Notes: a model not told the origin generated them from the letters alone. A stretch of 53,018 bases of DNA from CADCVW01 sp035644935 (GCA_035644935.1 DASQNO010000092.1:1-53018); one strand, 5' to 3'. Shown: positions 33,012 through 42,394, counted from the first letter of the stretch. Program-made: numbers and translations.

Positions 33012-34400
33012 ATGATCAGGCTGTTCAAACATTACGTGCCCTATGCGGTGCTGCTTATCGGGCTGATCGATTTCGCTCTGCTGATGGGCGCGGCGGAGGC
33101 GGCGTGGCGGCTGTATGCGTGGCAGATCGGCATGGACGTGACGTCCGTCACCTCGCGCGTGCCGCAGATCCTGACGTTCGCGGCGGCGTTGAGCGCGGCC
33201 ATGGTCGCGGTCGGCGCCTATGGGGTGGAGGCGCTGCAATCGATCAAGTTCGCGATGGCGCGGCTGCTGGTGGCGATATCGCTGGGCGTGATCCTGATTT
33301 CGGTGCTGGCCTTCCTGTTTCCGGGATCGACGCTGTGGCGCGCCAACAGCCTGTACGCGATGGCCATCGCCGCCGCGCTGCTGATCGTGGTTCGCATGCT
33401 TCTGGGCACGCTGCTGGGCGGCGACAGCTTCCGCCGCCGCGTGCTCGTGCTGGGCGCGGGTCCTCGTGCCGCGCGCATTCAGGAGCTGGCGGCGCGGCGC
33501 GGCGCGGGGTTCGTGATCGTCGGCCATGTCGGCATGAACGACGGCCCCGAAGTCGTGGCCGGCGCGGTCAACCGAAGCGACATCCCCAACCTCGCCGATC
33601 ATGTCGAATCGCTGCGCGCCAGCGAAGTCGTGCTGGCGCTGGAGGAGCGGCGGAATGCTCTTCCGCTGAACGACCTGCTGCGGGTCAAGACCACGGGCGT
33701 CCACGTCAACGACCTGTCGTCCTTTTTCGAGCGCGAAACGGGGCGCGTCGACCTCGACAGCGTCAACCCGTCCTGGCTGATCTTCTCGGACGGCTTCTCG
33801 TCGGGGCAGTGGCTGTCGGGGATCGCCAAGCGCGCCGTCGATATTCTGGTCAGCGGCGCGATGCTGGTGCTCGGCGCGCCGGTGATCGCCCTGACGGCGA
33901 TCGCGATCAAGCTGGAAAGCCCCGGCCCTGCCTTCTTTCGGCAAAGGCGCGTCGGGCTGTACGGGCAGGCGTTCGATATCCTGAAACTCCGCTCGATGCG
34001 GCAGGACGCGGAGGTCGCGGGCAAGGCGGTCTGGGCGCAGAAGGACGACCCCCGCGTCACCCGCGTCGGCAACATCATCCGCAAGCTGCGCATCGACGAA
34101 CTGCCGCAGGCGTGGAGCGTGCTGAAGGGCGACATGAGCTTCGTGGGGCCGCGTCCGGAACGGCCGCAGTTCGTGCTCGATCTGGAAGCCAGGCTGCCTT
34201 TCTACGCCGAACGGCACATGGTGAAGCCCGGGATCACCGGCTGGGCGCAGGTCAACTATCCCTACGGCGCGTCGATCGAGGATGCCCGGCACAAGCTGGA
34301 ATACGATCTCTACTACGCCAAGAACTATTCGCCGTTCCTGGACATCCTGATCATCCTGCAAACGGTTCGGGTCGTGCTCTGGCACGACGGCGCGCGCTGA
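33012..34400 (+). CDS. XrtA/PEP-CTERM-type priming sugar transferase (polyprenyl-phosphate glycosyl-1-phosphate transferase)
   Basis: 462 aa. The N-terminal region has about five membrane spans (12-35, 50-75, 82-105, 112-135) and a CoA-binding-like Rossmann part (RRVLVLGAGPRAARIQELAA, near 140-160). The C-terminal catalytic domain, from KRAVDILVSGAMLVL (about 275), has SPGPAFFRQRRVG, FDILKLRSM, LRIDELPQAWSVLKGDMSFVG split around the Asp-Glu pair, and KPGITGWAQVNYPYG. This is the TIGR03013 type that loads the first sugar phosphate onto undecaprenyl phosphate. It is the only priming transferase in the window, so it likely starts the polymer of the EPS locus. It ends one base before the GTG of prsK. 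Confidence 0.92.
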   Translation: MIRLFKHYVPYAVLLIGLIDFALLMGAAEAAWRLYAWQIGMDVTSVTSRVPQILTFAAALSAAMVAVGAYGVEALQSIKFAMARLLVAISLGVILISVLAFLFPGSTLWRANSLYAMAIAAALLIVVRMLLGTLLGGDSFRRRVLVLGAGPRAARIQELAARRGAGFVIVGHVGMNDGPEVVAGAVNRSDIPNLADHVESLRASEVVLALEERRNALPLNDLLRVKTTGVHVNDLSSFFERETGRVDLDSVNPSWLIFSDGFSSGQWLSGIAKRAVDILVSGAMLVLGAPVIALTAIAIKLESPGPAFFRQRRVGLYGQAFDILKLRSMRQDAEVAGKAVWAQKDDPRVTRVGNIIRKLRIDELPQAWSVLKGDMSFVGPRPERPQFVLDLEARLPFYAERHMVKPGITGWAQVNYPYGASIEDARHKLEYDLYYAKNYSPFLDILIILQTVRVVLWHDGAR

Positions 34401-34401
34401 C

Positions 34402-36462
34402 GTGCTGACGGCGCTGCTCTCGTTCTGGACGCACGTGCTGGCGGCGGCGATGTTCACGGCGCTGGCGCTGTGGCGGATGCGCGACGTGCGCGGCGCGCCG
34501 GGGGGGCGGTTGCTCGTCGCCGGGCTGGCCGCCACCGCGCTGTGGGCGTGGTCGGTCGCGGTGGAAGGCGCGCCCGCCTTGATCGCCCCGCCGCTGGAAA
34601 CGACGCGCAATCTGGTCTGGCTCGCTTTGCTTGGCGTGCTGATGCGCGGCGATGGCCACGGCGCGCGCTCGCACGGGGGCCGCGTGGTCGTCGCCGGTCT
34701 CGCCGCCGTGGGGGTCCTGCAGCTGCTGCTCGACCTGGTCATGCTGCTCGCCGGCCCGGCTCCCGCGGCCGCCGCGGCCATCGCGTCGACGACCGGCATC
34801 CTGCGCGTCACCGCCGCGGCGGGGGCGCTGGTGCTGGTTCACAACGTCTATGGCCAGGCCGCGCCGGCGGCGAAGGGGGCGATCCGCCTGCCGATGCTCG
34901 GGCTGGCCGCGCTGTGGATTTACGATCTGAACCTCTACACGGTGGCCGTTCTCACGGATGCGCACCCGGATGAGATCGTTGCCATGCGCGGCGCCATCGC
35001 GGCGCTCACGACGCCCTTGTTTGCGCTGGCGAGCCGGGAAGCGGGCGACTGGCGCATCCGCCCGTCTCGCGCAGCGACCTTCCAGACGCTGTCGATCGGC
35101 GCGATCTTGGCTTATTTCCTGGTCATGACGATCGGCACCGGCGCGGGCGAGGCGACCGGCTGGGTTTGGCTGCGGAGCGCGCAGTTGGTTCTGCTGATCG
35201 CGATGACCGTCGCCGCGGCGGTGTTGATCCCGTCCGGCCGCGCGCGTGCCTGGCTGCGAGTCACGCTGACCAAGCACCTGTTCCAGCATCGCTACGACTA
35301 CCGGGGCGAATGGCTGCGTTTTACCGGGCTGATGAGCGAGGCCGGGCCCGACGCCGCCCCGCTCGGCCAGCGCGCGGTCAAGGCGATCGCGGACATCGTG
35401 GAGGCGCCTGCGGGGCTGCTGCTGGTACCGGGCGACGGAGGCCGGCTGGAAGAGGCGGCGCAGTGGAATTGGCCGGACCGCTGGGCCGACACGGGTGATC
35501 ATGCCGAACTCGTCGCCGCGCTTGCGGGGAACGGCCGCGTGCTAGACTTCGCGGCGCGGCGGGAGGGCAGGGCCTCGGGCGGCGATCGCGACGTGCCGGT
35601 GCCCGCCGGCTGGGAAGACCGCCAGGCGCTGTGGGCGGGCGTGCCGCTGGTCCACGACGGCCGGCTGATCGGGCTGGTGCTGCTCGCCGCGCCGTCCTTT
35701 CGTCGGGCGCTGGACTGGGAAGACTTCGATCTCCTTCGCACCGCCGCGCGCGGCGCCGCCAGCTACCTGGCGGAAGCCCGCGGGCAGGAGGCGCTGTCGG
35801 AAGCCGCGCGATTCGACGAGTTCAACCGCCGCTTCGCGTTCATCCTCCACGATATCAAGAACCTCGTCAGCGGGCTCAGCCTCGTTGCGCGCAACGCCGA
35901 ACGGCACGCCGACAACCCCGAATTCCGCGCCGACATGGTGGCGACGCTGCGATCTTCGGTGGAGCGGATGAACGACCTGCTCGCCAAATTGTCGCCGCAC
36001 GAAAGCGCCCGAACCGAAGCGCTGCGGCCGGCTCTGCTTGCGCCTTTGCTGACGCGCGTGGTGGCCGCGAAGGCGCGGCGTCACGACGTGCGGCTGACCG
36101 GCGGCGGCGAGGCGCTGGCCGATCCGTTCCGCCTCGAACAGGCGGTCATCCACCTGCTCGACAACGCCATCGACGCCAGCCCTTCGCATGAAGCGGTCCG
36201 TGTGGAGGTTGCGCAGGCGAACGACGCCGTCACCATCCGGGTCATTGATCGGGGCGCGGGCATGCCGGTGGACTTCGTGCGTACCCGGCTGTTCCAGCCG
36301 TTCGCGTCGACCAAGACCGGTGGCTTCGGCATCGGCGCGCATCAGGCGCGGGCGCTGATCGCGGGCATGGGCGGAACGCTTCGCGTCGACAGCCGCGAAG
36401 GGCAGGGAACGTGCTTCACGATCACGCTGCCCGCCGCGCGACCGAAGGAGTTGGCGGCATGA
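34402..36462 (+). CDS. prsK: XrtA/PEP-CTERM system histidine kinase PrsK
   Basis: 686 aa from a GTG start one base after the sugar transferase stop (TGA-C-GTG). Residues 1 to about 290 contain eight or nine membrane spans, the PrsK-specific sensor region. A GAF-like domain follows (about 310-460, with ERAVGSADRD-free frame and WAGVPLVHDGRLIGLVLL). The dimerisation box is FAFILHDIKNLVSG with the phospho-acceptor His483, and the ATPase domain has LLDNAIDASP, DRGAGMP and TKTGGFGIGAHQARAL. This matches TIGR02916. It should phosphorylate PrsR, encoded next with an ATGA overlap. The signal sensed by the membrane domain is unknown. Confidence 0.93.
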   Translation: MLTALLSFWTHVLAAAMFTALALWRMRDVRGAPGGRLLVAGLAATALWAWSVAVEGAPALIAPPLETTRNLVWLALLGVLMRGDGHGARSHGGRVVVAGLAAVGVLQLLLDLVMLLAGPAPAAAAAIASTTGILRVTAAAGALVLVHNVYGQAAPAAKGAIRLPMLGLAALWIYDLNLYTVAVLTDAHPDEIVAMRGAIAALTTPLFALASREAGDWRIRPSRAATFQTLSIGAILAYFLVMTIGTGAGEATGWVWLRSAQLVLLIAMTVAAAVLIPSGRARAWLRVTLTKHLFQHRYDYRGEWLRFTGLMSEAGPDAAPLGQRAVKAIADIVEAPAGLLLVPGDGGRLEEAAQWNWPDRWADTGDHAELVAALAGNGRVLDFAARREGRASGGDRDVPVPAGWEDRQALWAGVPLVHDGRLIGLVLLAAPSFRRALDWEDFDLLRTAARGAASYLAEARGQEALSEAARFDEFNRRFAFILHDIKNLVSGLSLVARNAERHADNPEFRADMVATLRSSVERMNDLLAKLSPHESARTEALRPALLAPLLTRVVAAKARRHDVRLTGGGEALADPFRLEQAVIHLLDNAIDASPSHEAVRVEVAQANDAVTIRVIDRGAGMPVDFVRTRLFQPFASTKTGGFGIGAHQARALIAGMGGTLRVDSREGQGTCFTITLPAARPKELAA

Positions 36463-37811
36463 CCGAGGCACCCAAGCCCAAGCTGCTGATCGTCGAGGAC
36501 GACGAAGGGCTACAGCGGCAGTTGAAATGGGCCTACGACGATTATGACGTGCTGATCGCAGGGGACCGCGAAGCGGCGCTGGGCTTGGTGCGCGACCATG
36601 CGCCGGCGGTAGTGACGCTGGACCTCGGCCTCCCCCCCGATCCGGACGGCACCAGCGAAGGGTTCGACACCCTGCGTGAAATCCTCCGCCAAGCGCCGGA
36701 CACCAAGGTCGTGATCGCGTCCGGGCACGGTGCACGGCAGTCGGCGCTCGATGCGATCGCGCAAGGGGCCTACGACTTCTACGCCAAGCCGATCGACATC
36801 GACGCGCTGGGCCTGATCGTCGGTCGCGCGTTCCACCTGCACGGGATCGAGGCGGAGAACCGGCGTCTTGCCGCTGGCACCGGAGCCACCGTGCTGGGTG
36901 GCCTGATCACCGCCGCGCCCGCGATGCAAAAGGTTGCGCGCACGATCGAACGGGTCGCGGATGCCGATGTGTCGGTGCTGCTGCTGGGCGCCAGCGGCAC
37001 GGGCAAGGAATTGCTCGCGCGCGGCGTTCACGACCGCAGCCGGCGCAAGAACGGCGCGTTTGTCGCGATCAATTGCGCGGCGATCCCCGAAAACCTGCTT
37101 GAGGCCGAACTGTTCGGCTATGAGCGCGGCGCCTTCACCGGCGCAGTCAAGACCACCGTCGGCAAGGTCGAACTGGCGCAGGGCGGCACGCTTTTCCTGG
37201 ACGAGGTGGGCGACATCCCGCTGCCGCTGCAGGTCAAGCTGCTGCGCTTCCTGCAGGAACGCACGATTGAGCGCATCGGCGGGCGCAAGCCCATCGCGGT
37301 GGACACCCGCATCGTCAGCGCGACGCACCAGGACGTCGACGCGATGGTCGCCGACAGGCGCTTCCGCGAGGACCTCTACTATCGACTCGCCGAGATCGTC
37401 GTCCGCATTCCCTCACTGGGCGAACGGCCGGGCGACGCGGTGCTGCTGGCGCGGCATTTCGCCGCAAGATACGCGGCCGAGATGAAACGGCCGTCCAAAG
37501 GCCTCGCGGCGGATGCCTTGGCGGCGATCGAGGCCTGGGCCTGGCCGGGCAATGTCCGCGAGCTGGAAAACCGGGTCAAGCGCGCGGTGATCATGGCGGA
37601 CGGCGCGCGCATCGGCGCGGCCGACCTCGACCTTGCCGGAGGCGACGAAACGCCCGCTGACCTTCGCAGCGCGCGGGAGGCGACCGACCGCCGCGTCATC
37701 GGCGCGGCGCTGACGCGCGCCGAAAACAACATCTCGCACGCCGCGCGAATGCTGGGGATCAGCCGCCCGACGCTGTACGACCTTCTCAAGCAGTATGAGC
37801 TTCAGCCGTGA
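36459..37811 (+). CDS. prsR: XrtA/PEP-CTERM system sigma-54 response regulator PrsR
   Basis: 450 aa from ATG 36459, overlapping the prsK stop. The receiver domain has VEDDEG (12-17), phospho-acceptor Asp55 and the Lys in YAKPID. The AAA+ domain has Walker A GASGTGKE (177-184), the sigma-54 contact loop GAFTGA (224-229) and Walker B FLDEVGD (246-252). The C-terminal Fis-type helix-turn-helix includes NISHAARMLGISRPTLYDLL. It matches TIGR02915 and should activate RpoN-dependent promoters of PEP-CTERM proteins and EPS genes in other loci. Its stop overlaps the following GTG. Confidence 0.94.
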   Translation: MTEAPKPKLLIVEDDEGLQRQLKWAYDDYDVLIAGDREAALGLVRDHAPAVVTLDLGLPPDPDGTSEGFDTLREILRQAPDTKVVIASGHGARQSALDAIAQGAYDFYAKPIDIDALGLIVGRAFHLHGIEAENRRLAAGTGATVLGGLITAAPAMQKVARTIERVADADVSVLLLGASGTGKELLARGVHDRSRRKNGAFVAINCAAIPENLLEAELFGYERGAFTGAVKTTVGKVELAQGGTLFLDEVGDIPLPLQVKLLRFLQERTIERIGGRKPIAVDTRIVSATHQDVDAMVADRRFREDLYYRLAEIVVRIPSLGERPGDAVLLARHFAARYAAEMKRPSKGLAADALAAIEAWAWPGNVRELENRVKRAVIMADGARIGAADLDLAGGDETPADLRSAREATDRRVIGAALTRAENNISHAARMLGISRPTLYDLLKQYELQP

Positions 37812-39622
37812 AGCGCCTGCTGGTCCTGGCGCTCTGCCTCGCGGCGCCCGCGGCGGCCGCGGACGACCCCTACACGCGAGGGCTGAAGGCGCTGGAGGCC
37901 GGGCAGCCGCGCGTCGCCCGGGTGGAATTCATGAACGCGATCGCCGCCGCACCCCGCGATCCCCGGCCGCATCTGATGCAGGCGCGCACCTACCTGCTGC
38001 TCGAAGACGGCGTCGCGGCGGAGGCGGAGGCGCGGCGCGCGGAGGCGCTCGGCACCCCCGCCGCGGATACGCGACATATGATCGCCGAAGCGCAGCTGCT
38101 GCAGGCCGAACCGCAGGCGGCGCTCAAGACGGTGAACGCCGGTCCGACGCGCTTCCCCGCCGCGGCCGAACGGGTCAAGGGGCGCGCGCACCAGGCGCTG
38201 GGCGCCAGCGCGGCGTCGGCGCTGGCCTATAGCGAGGCGCTTCGACTGGCTCCGCGCGACCACCGGCTGTGGATCGATATCGCCCGCTTTCGCCTGGAGA
38301 CCGGCGAACGCGCGGGCGCCATCGCCGCCGCCGACCGCGCGCTGGAACTGCAGCCCGCCTACCTGCGCGCCATCGTGCTGCGCGGCGTGCTGGTGCGCAC
38401 GCAATATGGGCTGAAGGCGGCCTTGCCGTGGTTCGACCGCGCGCTGGCGCTGGATGCCGAACATGTTCCCGCGCTGATCGAACGCGCCGCCACGCTGGGC
38501 GATCTCGGCCGCACGCGCGAGATGCTGGCCGTCACGCGCGAGGTGCTGCGCCTTCGACCCGACAACGCCGAAGCGCGCTTTCTCCAGGCGACGCTGGCCG
38601 CCCGCGCCCGCAACGTGCCGCTCGCCCGCATGTTGTTCGCGCGCATCCGGGGCCCGGTCGCGGGCAGCCCCGCTGCGCTGTTGCTGGGCGCCGCCATCGA
38701 CCTGCAACTGGGCAATGGGGAACAGGCGATCGGCCGGCTGGAGACCTTGCTCGCCGCGCAGCCCGGCAACGTCGCCGCGCGGCGGCTCATAGCCCTTGCC
38801 CATGTCCGCCGGGGCGACGGGCGCAGCGCCGTGGCGACGCTCCGTCCGTTGGAGGGCGAGGCGGTTGCCGATCCGTACGTGCTGACCTTGCTGGCCGCGG
38901 CCTACGTGCAATCCGGGAACAGGCCGGTGGCGGCGCGCGCGCTGGCCCGGTCGCGCAGTCCCGGCGGCGGTTCCGGGCTGCTGCCTGCGGACCTCGGCGG
39001 CGCGCTGCCGTCCCCGGCGTTCGAACGCGCCGCGGCGATCCGCTGGGAGGCGGCGAACGGCAGCATCTGGAAAGCGGTTCTCGATGCGCGCGCGGTGGCG
39101 GAACAGAGCCCCGGCGCCCCGGAAGCGCACTTGCTGGCGGGCGATGCGTCCATGCTGAATGGCTTCGGCCGCGCCGCCGCCGCCGAGTTCCGCCGCGCCG
39201 CCAATCTCGCCTTCACCGAACCCACGGCGTTGCGCCTCGTCGAGGCCCTGCAGCTCGACGGCCGGGGGGCGGAGGCGGCGCTTGTGCTTGAACTTTTTCT
39301 CGAACAGAACCCCCGCAGCCTCGCCGCCGAACGCGTGCGCGGCAATATCCGCATGTCCGCGGGCGATTGGGCGGGGGCGGCCGAATCGCTCGCCGGCGTC
39401 CGCGCGCGCACCGGCGATCATGATCCGGTGCTGCTCAACAACTTGGCGTGGGCGCGATTCGAAAGCGGGGAACGCGAGGCCGCGCTTGGCGACGCCGCGA
39501 AGGCCCATCGCCTGTTCCCCCGCAACGCCGCCACGGCCGACGCGTACGGGTGGATGCTCCTGAAGGCCGGTCGCGACCATGCCGCCGCCCTGACGCTGCT
39601 GGCGAGCGCGGGTCGCCGCTGA
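37808..39622 (+). CDS. TPR-repeat protein of the XrtA block (PrsT-like)
   Basis: 604 aa from GTG 37808, overlapping the prsR stop (GTGA). A Sec signal peptide (MKRLLVLALCLAAPAAAADD, cut near residue 18) is followed by about twelve to fourteen tandem TPR units, for example ARVEFMNAIAAAPRDPRPHL and ALPWFDRALALDAEHVPALI. It lacks the lipobox and is shorter than typical PrsT lipoproteins (TIGR02917, around 900 aa), so I call it PrsT-like. In XrtA loci these periplasmic TPR proteins are thought to support EPS secretion or assembly; that is known by association only. Tight coupling to prsR shows it belongs to the block. Confidence 0.85.
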   Translation: MKRLLVLALCLAAPAAAADDPYTRGLKALEAGQPRVARVEFMNAIAAAPRDPRPHLMQARTYLLLEDGVAAEAEARRAEALGTPAADTRHMIAEAQLLQAEPQAALKTVNAGPTRFPAAAERVKGRAHQALGASAASALAYSEALRLAPRDHRLWIDIARFRLETGERAGAIAAADRALELQPAYLRAIVLRGVLVRTQYGLKAALPWFDRALALDAEHVPALIERAATLGDLGRTREMLAVTREVLRLRPDNAEARFLQATLAARARNVPLARMLFARIRGPVAGSPAALLLGAAIDLQLGNGEQAIGRLETLLAAQPGNVAARRLIALAHVRRGDGRSAVATLRPLEGEAVADPYVLTLLAAAYVQSGNRPVAARALARSRSPGGGSGLLPADLGGALPSPAFERAAAIRWEAANGSIWKAVLDARAVAEQSPGAPEAHLLAGDASMLNGFGRAAAAEFRRAANLAFTEPTALRLVEALQLDGRGAEAALVLELFLEQNPRSLAAERVRGNIRMSAGDWAGAAESLAGVRARTGDHDPVLLNNLAWARFESGEREAALGDAAKAHRLFPRNAATADAYGWMLLKAGRDHAAALTLLASAGRR

Positions 39623-39695
39623 CGCGAACGTGCAAACTCTGGACAGAAGCCACGTCACGCATCAACCTGCCGCTCCCCTTCACCGGAGCACCATC

Positions 39696-40445
39696 ATGCG
39701 TCGTCTAGCTCTGCTTCTTCTTCTCGCCTCCGCCCCGGCCGCCGCGCAGGTGCCCCAGATCGACATCTCGTCCGACGCGCCCGTGATCGGCATCGCGGTG
39801 GTCGAATCGGTGCAAAGCAGCCCCGACCTCGCGCTGTTCCAGGTCGGCGTGTCTACCACCGGGCCGACCGCCACAGCCGCGCTCGCCGAAAACGCACGCA
39901 AGATGGACAACGTCATCGCGCGCATCCGCAGCGCCGGCGTCGCCGCGCGCGACATCCAGACCAGCGGCATCAGCGTCCACCCGCAGTATAGCGAGCGCGG
40001 CCGCGATCCGGCGTCCCGGTACGAGGCACCGCGCATCGTCGGGTACAACGCCAGCAACGGCGTCACCGTGCGCTACCGCAAGCTCGGCGAGGTCGGCGCG
40101 CTGCTCGACGCGCTGGTCGCGGCCGGGGCCAACAACATCAACGGGCCGAGCTTCACGATCGAGGACCCCGCCGCGCGCATCGCGGAGGCGCGCGACAAGG
40201 CGATCGCCGCCGCGCAGGTCCGCGCCAACGACTATGCGCGCAAGCTCGGAATGCGGGGCACGCGCCTGTTGTCGATCACCGAAGGCGCGGGTGGACGCGA
40301 CTATGGCAACGAGATCGTCGTCACGGGATCGCGGATCATGAACGTGCAGGCCGAGATGGCTCCGCCGCCCGCAATGTCGCCGGTCGAACCCGGCCAGATC
40401 GCGACGCGCGTGTCGATGTTCGTCCAGTACGCGCTGACGCGTTAG
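39696..40445 (+). CDS. SIMPL-domain periplasmic protein
   Basis: 249 aa from ATG 39696. A short signal peptide (MRRLALLLLLASAPAAAQ) is followed by a SIMPL/DUF541 domain with ALAENARKMDNVIARIRSAG, IQTSGISVHPQY and AIAAAQVRANDYARKLGM, and ends in VSMFVQYAL. The family (BP26/OMP28, YggE) is found in the periplasm or outer membrane and is associated with oxidative-stress tolerance; no enzymatic activity is known. It lies 73 bases after the PrsT-like gene, outside the overlapping block, so it may have its own promoter. Confidence 0.88.
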   Translation: MRRLALLLLLASAPAAAQVPQIDISSDAPVIGIAVVESVQSSPDLALFQVGVSTTGPTATAALAENARKMDNVIARIRSAGVAARDIQTSGISVHPQYSERGRDPASRYEAPRIVGYNASNGVTVRYRKLGEVGALLDALVAAGANNINGPSFTIEDPAARIAEARDKAIAAAQVRANDYARKLGMRGTRLLSITEGAGGRDYGNEIVVTGSRIMNVQAEMAPPPAMSPVEPGQIATRVSMFVQYALTR

Positions 40446-40455
40446 CCGATGCCAA

Positions 40456-40489
40456 CCGTCACGTCCCGGCTCGCGTCGGGATGTGGCGG
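40456..40489. terminator. Long hairpin between convergent SIMPL and uup genes
   Basis: A 13-bp stem (40456-40468 with 40477-40489, two G-T pairs in one direction) and an 8-base loop fills the space between the two stop codons. It lacks a U-tract but its place and stability suggest a bidirectional terminator. Confidence 0.6.
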
Positions 40490-40491
40490 CT

Positions 40492-42315
40492 CTAAGCCAG
40501 TGTCTCGGCCATTCCCGCGACCTCCAACCACCGCTCCTCCGCGGCGTCCCGCTCTGCGCGCGCGTCGGCGATCGCCTTGGTCAGCGCGTCGAACCGCGCC
40601 GGATCGCTCGTATACAACCGCGGGTCGGCAAGCGCCGCCTCGTCGCGCGCGATCGCGGCGGTCAGCGCCTCGACCCGCGCGGGCAGCAGGTCAAGGTCGC
40701 GCTGGTCCTTGAAGCTGAGTTTGACGGGCCACGCCTTTCGTTCGACCGGTGTGGAAACGGGGCGCGCCCGGCCGTCGGACGCGTCCCTGGGCTTCGCTCG
40801 GGACGAACGGCTTTCGTTCACGGCTCGCTGCCGCTCCCAGTCCTCGTAACCGCCCGCGACCACGTCCACCGTTCCCGACCCGTCCAGCCCCAGCGTCACC
40901 GTCACCGTGCGGTCGAGAAAATCGCGGTCGTGGCTGACGATCAGCACCGTGCCTTCGTAGTCGGCGATGACCTCCTGCAGCAGGTCCAGCGTTTCCAGGT
41001 CGAGGTCGTTGGTCGGCTCGTCCAGTACCAGCAGGTTGGACGGCCGCGCGAACTCCCGCGCGAACAGCAGCCGCGAGCGCTCGCCCCCCGACAGCGTGCC
41101 GATGCGCGCGTCCACCAGGCCGGGATCGAACAGGAAGTCCTTGAGGTAGCCGCCTATATGCTTGCGCGCGCCGCGCACGTCGATCCAGTCGCCGCCGTCC
41201 GCCAGGATATCGCGCACGCGCTTTTCCGGATCGAGCAGTTTGCGCTGCTGGTCGATGACGATCATGTCCAGCGTCCTGGCGCGCGCGACCTCCCCCTCGT
41301 CCGGCGGTATCTCGCCGGTCAGCAGCCCAAGCAGCGTCGTCTTGCCCGCGCCGTTGGCCCCGACGACGCCGATGCGGTCGCCGCGCGTCACGCGCAGCGA
41401 GAAGTCCTTGATGATCGCGCGCTCTCCCCCCTCGGCGTTGAGGAAGCGCTTGGTGACCCGCTTGGCGTCGATCACCATTTTGGTGCGCACGTCGTCGACC
41501 GCCATGCCGAGCTTCGCCACGCCCGGCGGCCCCAGCATCGCCGCCCGCGCCGCCCGCATTTCACCCAGTTTTGCGAGCCGGCCCTGGTTGCGCTTGCGCC
41601 GCGCGGTGACGCCGCGCTCCAACCAATGCAGTTCGATCTTGAGCTTGGCGTCCATCTTCTCCGCCGCGCGCGCTTCCTCCGCGAAGACCTGTTCGGTCCA
41701 CGCCTCGAACCCGCCGAACCCGATCTCCGCCCGCCGGATGGTTCCCCGGTCCAGCCACAGCGACGAGCGCGTCAGGCGCTTCAGGAACGTCCGGTCGTGG
41801 CTGATGACGATGAACGCACCGCGGAAGCGCGAAAGCCAGTCCTCCAGCCATTGGATGGCGGCGAGGTCGAGATGGTTGGTCGGCTCGTCCAGCAGCAGCA
41901 CGTCGGGGTCCATGGCCAGCGCGCGGGCGATCGCCGCGCGCCGCCGCTCGCCGCCGCTGGCCGTCGCCGCCGGGCAGTCGAGGTCAATGCCGATCTGGTC
42001 CGCGATCGCATCGACCTCGTGGCTCGCGGGCGCGTCGTCCCCTGACATCGCATAGTCGCGAAGCGTGGCGAACGCCGCCAGATCGGGGTTCTGTTCCAGC
42101 AGCACGACGCGCGTGCCCGGCACGATCGTACGCCGCCCGACGTCCGTGTCGATCGTCCCGGCGACGCATTTGAGCAAAGTCGTCTTGCCCGCGCCGTTGC
42201 GCCCGATCAGCGCCAGCCGGTCGCGCGCGCCGATGTGGAGGTCCAGATCCTTGAACAGCCAGCCGCCGCCCTGGCGCAGGCCAAGGCCTTCATAGGAGAG
42301 GATCGCGGCGGCCAT
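40492..42315 (-). CDS. uup: ABC-F ATPase (Uup-like)
   Basis: 607 aa, two ABC domains and no membrane spans. The first has GRNGAGKTTLL (Walker A), TASGGERRRAAIARAL (signature) and VLLLDEPTNHLD (Walker B). The second has GVVGANGAGKTTLLGLL, TLSGGERSRLLFAREF and LLVLDEPTNDLD. Between them is the interdomain linker (LHWLERGVTARRKRNQGRL), and after residue about 490 a basic C-terminal coiled-coil as in Uup. ABC-F proteins act on the ribosome or, for Uup, on branched DNA. Residues about 502-512 (RSSRAKPRDAS) are encoded by a dispersed palindromic repeat (40781-40810), see findings. Confidence 0.92.
   Translation of the reverse strand: MAAAILSYEGLGLRQGGGWLFKDLDLHIGARDRLALIGRNGAGKTTLLKCVAGTIDTDVGRRTIVPGTRVVLLEQNPDLAAFATLRDYAMSGDDAPASHEVDAIADQIGIDLDCPAATASGGERRRAAIARALAMDPDVLLLDEPTNHLDLAAIQWLEDWLSRFRGAFIVISHDRTFLKRLTRSSLWLDRGTIRRAEIGFGGFEAWTEQVFAEEARAAEKMDAKLKIELHWLERGVTARRKRNQGRLAKLGEMRAARAAMLGPPGVAKLGMAVDDVRTKMVIDAKRVTKRFLNAEGGERAIIKDFSLRVTRGDRIGVVGANGAGKTTLLGLLTGEIPPDEGEVARARTLDMIVIDQQRKLLDPEKRVRDILADGGDWIDVRGARKHIGGYLKDFLFDPGLVDARIGTLSGGERSRLLFAREFARPSNLLVLDEPTNDLDLETLDLLQEVIADYEGTVLIVSHDRDFLDRTVTVTLGLDGSGTVDVVAGGYEDWERQRAVNESRSSRAKPRDASDGRARPVSTPVERKAWPVKLSFKDQRDLDLLPARVEALTAAIARDEAALADPRLYTSDPARFDALTKAIADARAERDAAEERWLEVAGMAETLA
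40781..40810. repeat. REP-like palindromic repeat inside uup
   Basis: The stretch GCGTCCCTGGGCTTCGCTCG followed by GGACGAACGG is recognisably the dispersed repeat seen in many sphingomonad and related genomes (core GTCCC-N-TTCGCTCGGGAC). It lies within the C-terminal linker of uup and is read through in frame. Recognition is from memory, not a search. Confidence 0.6.
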
Positions 42316-42394
42316 GCGCGCCTACCTAGCCGGGTTCACACCCTATTCAATGGCTTGCGTGCAGCTGTGACGCCTGTTGTAAGGCCCATCGAAC

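Noticed and set aside
32928..34811. 627-codon minus-strand open frame
   Set aside because: Shadow of the priming sugar transferase and prsK start; composition is Gln/Arg/Asp-rich and has no recognisable domain.
34351..36735. Two minus-strand open frames over prsK
   Set aside because: Antisense shadows in very GC-rich DNA; prsK has a full set of kinase motifs in the sense strand.
37802..39658. 618-codon minus-strand open frame opposite the TPR gene
   Set aside because: Mirrors the Ala/Arg-rich TPR repeats; the sense strand has a signal peptide, TPR units and overlap with prsR.
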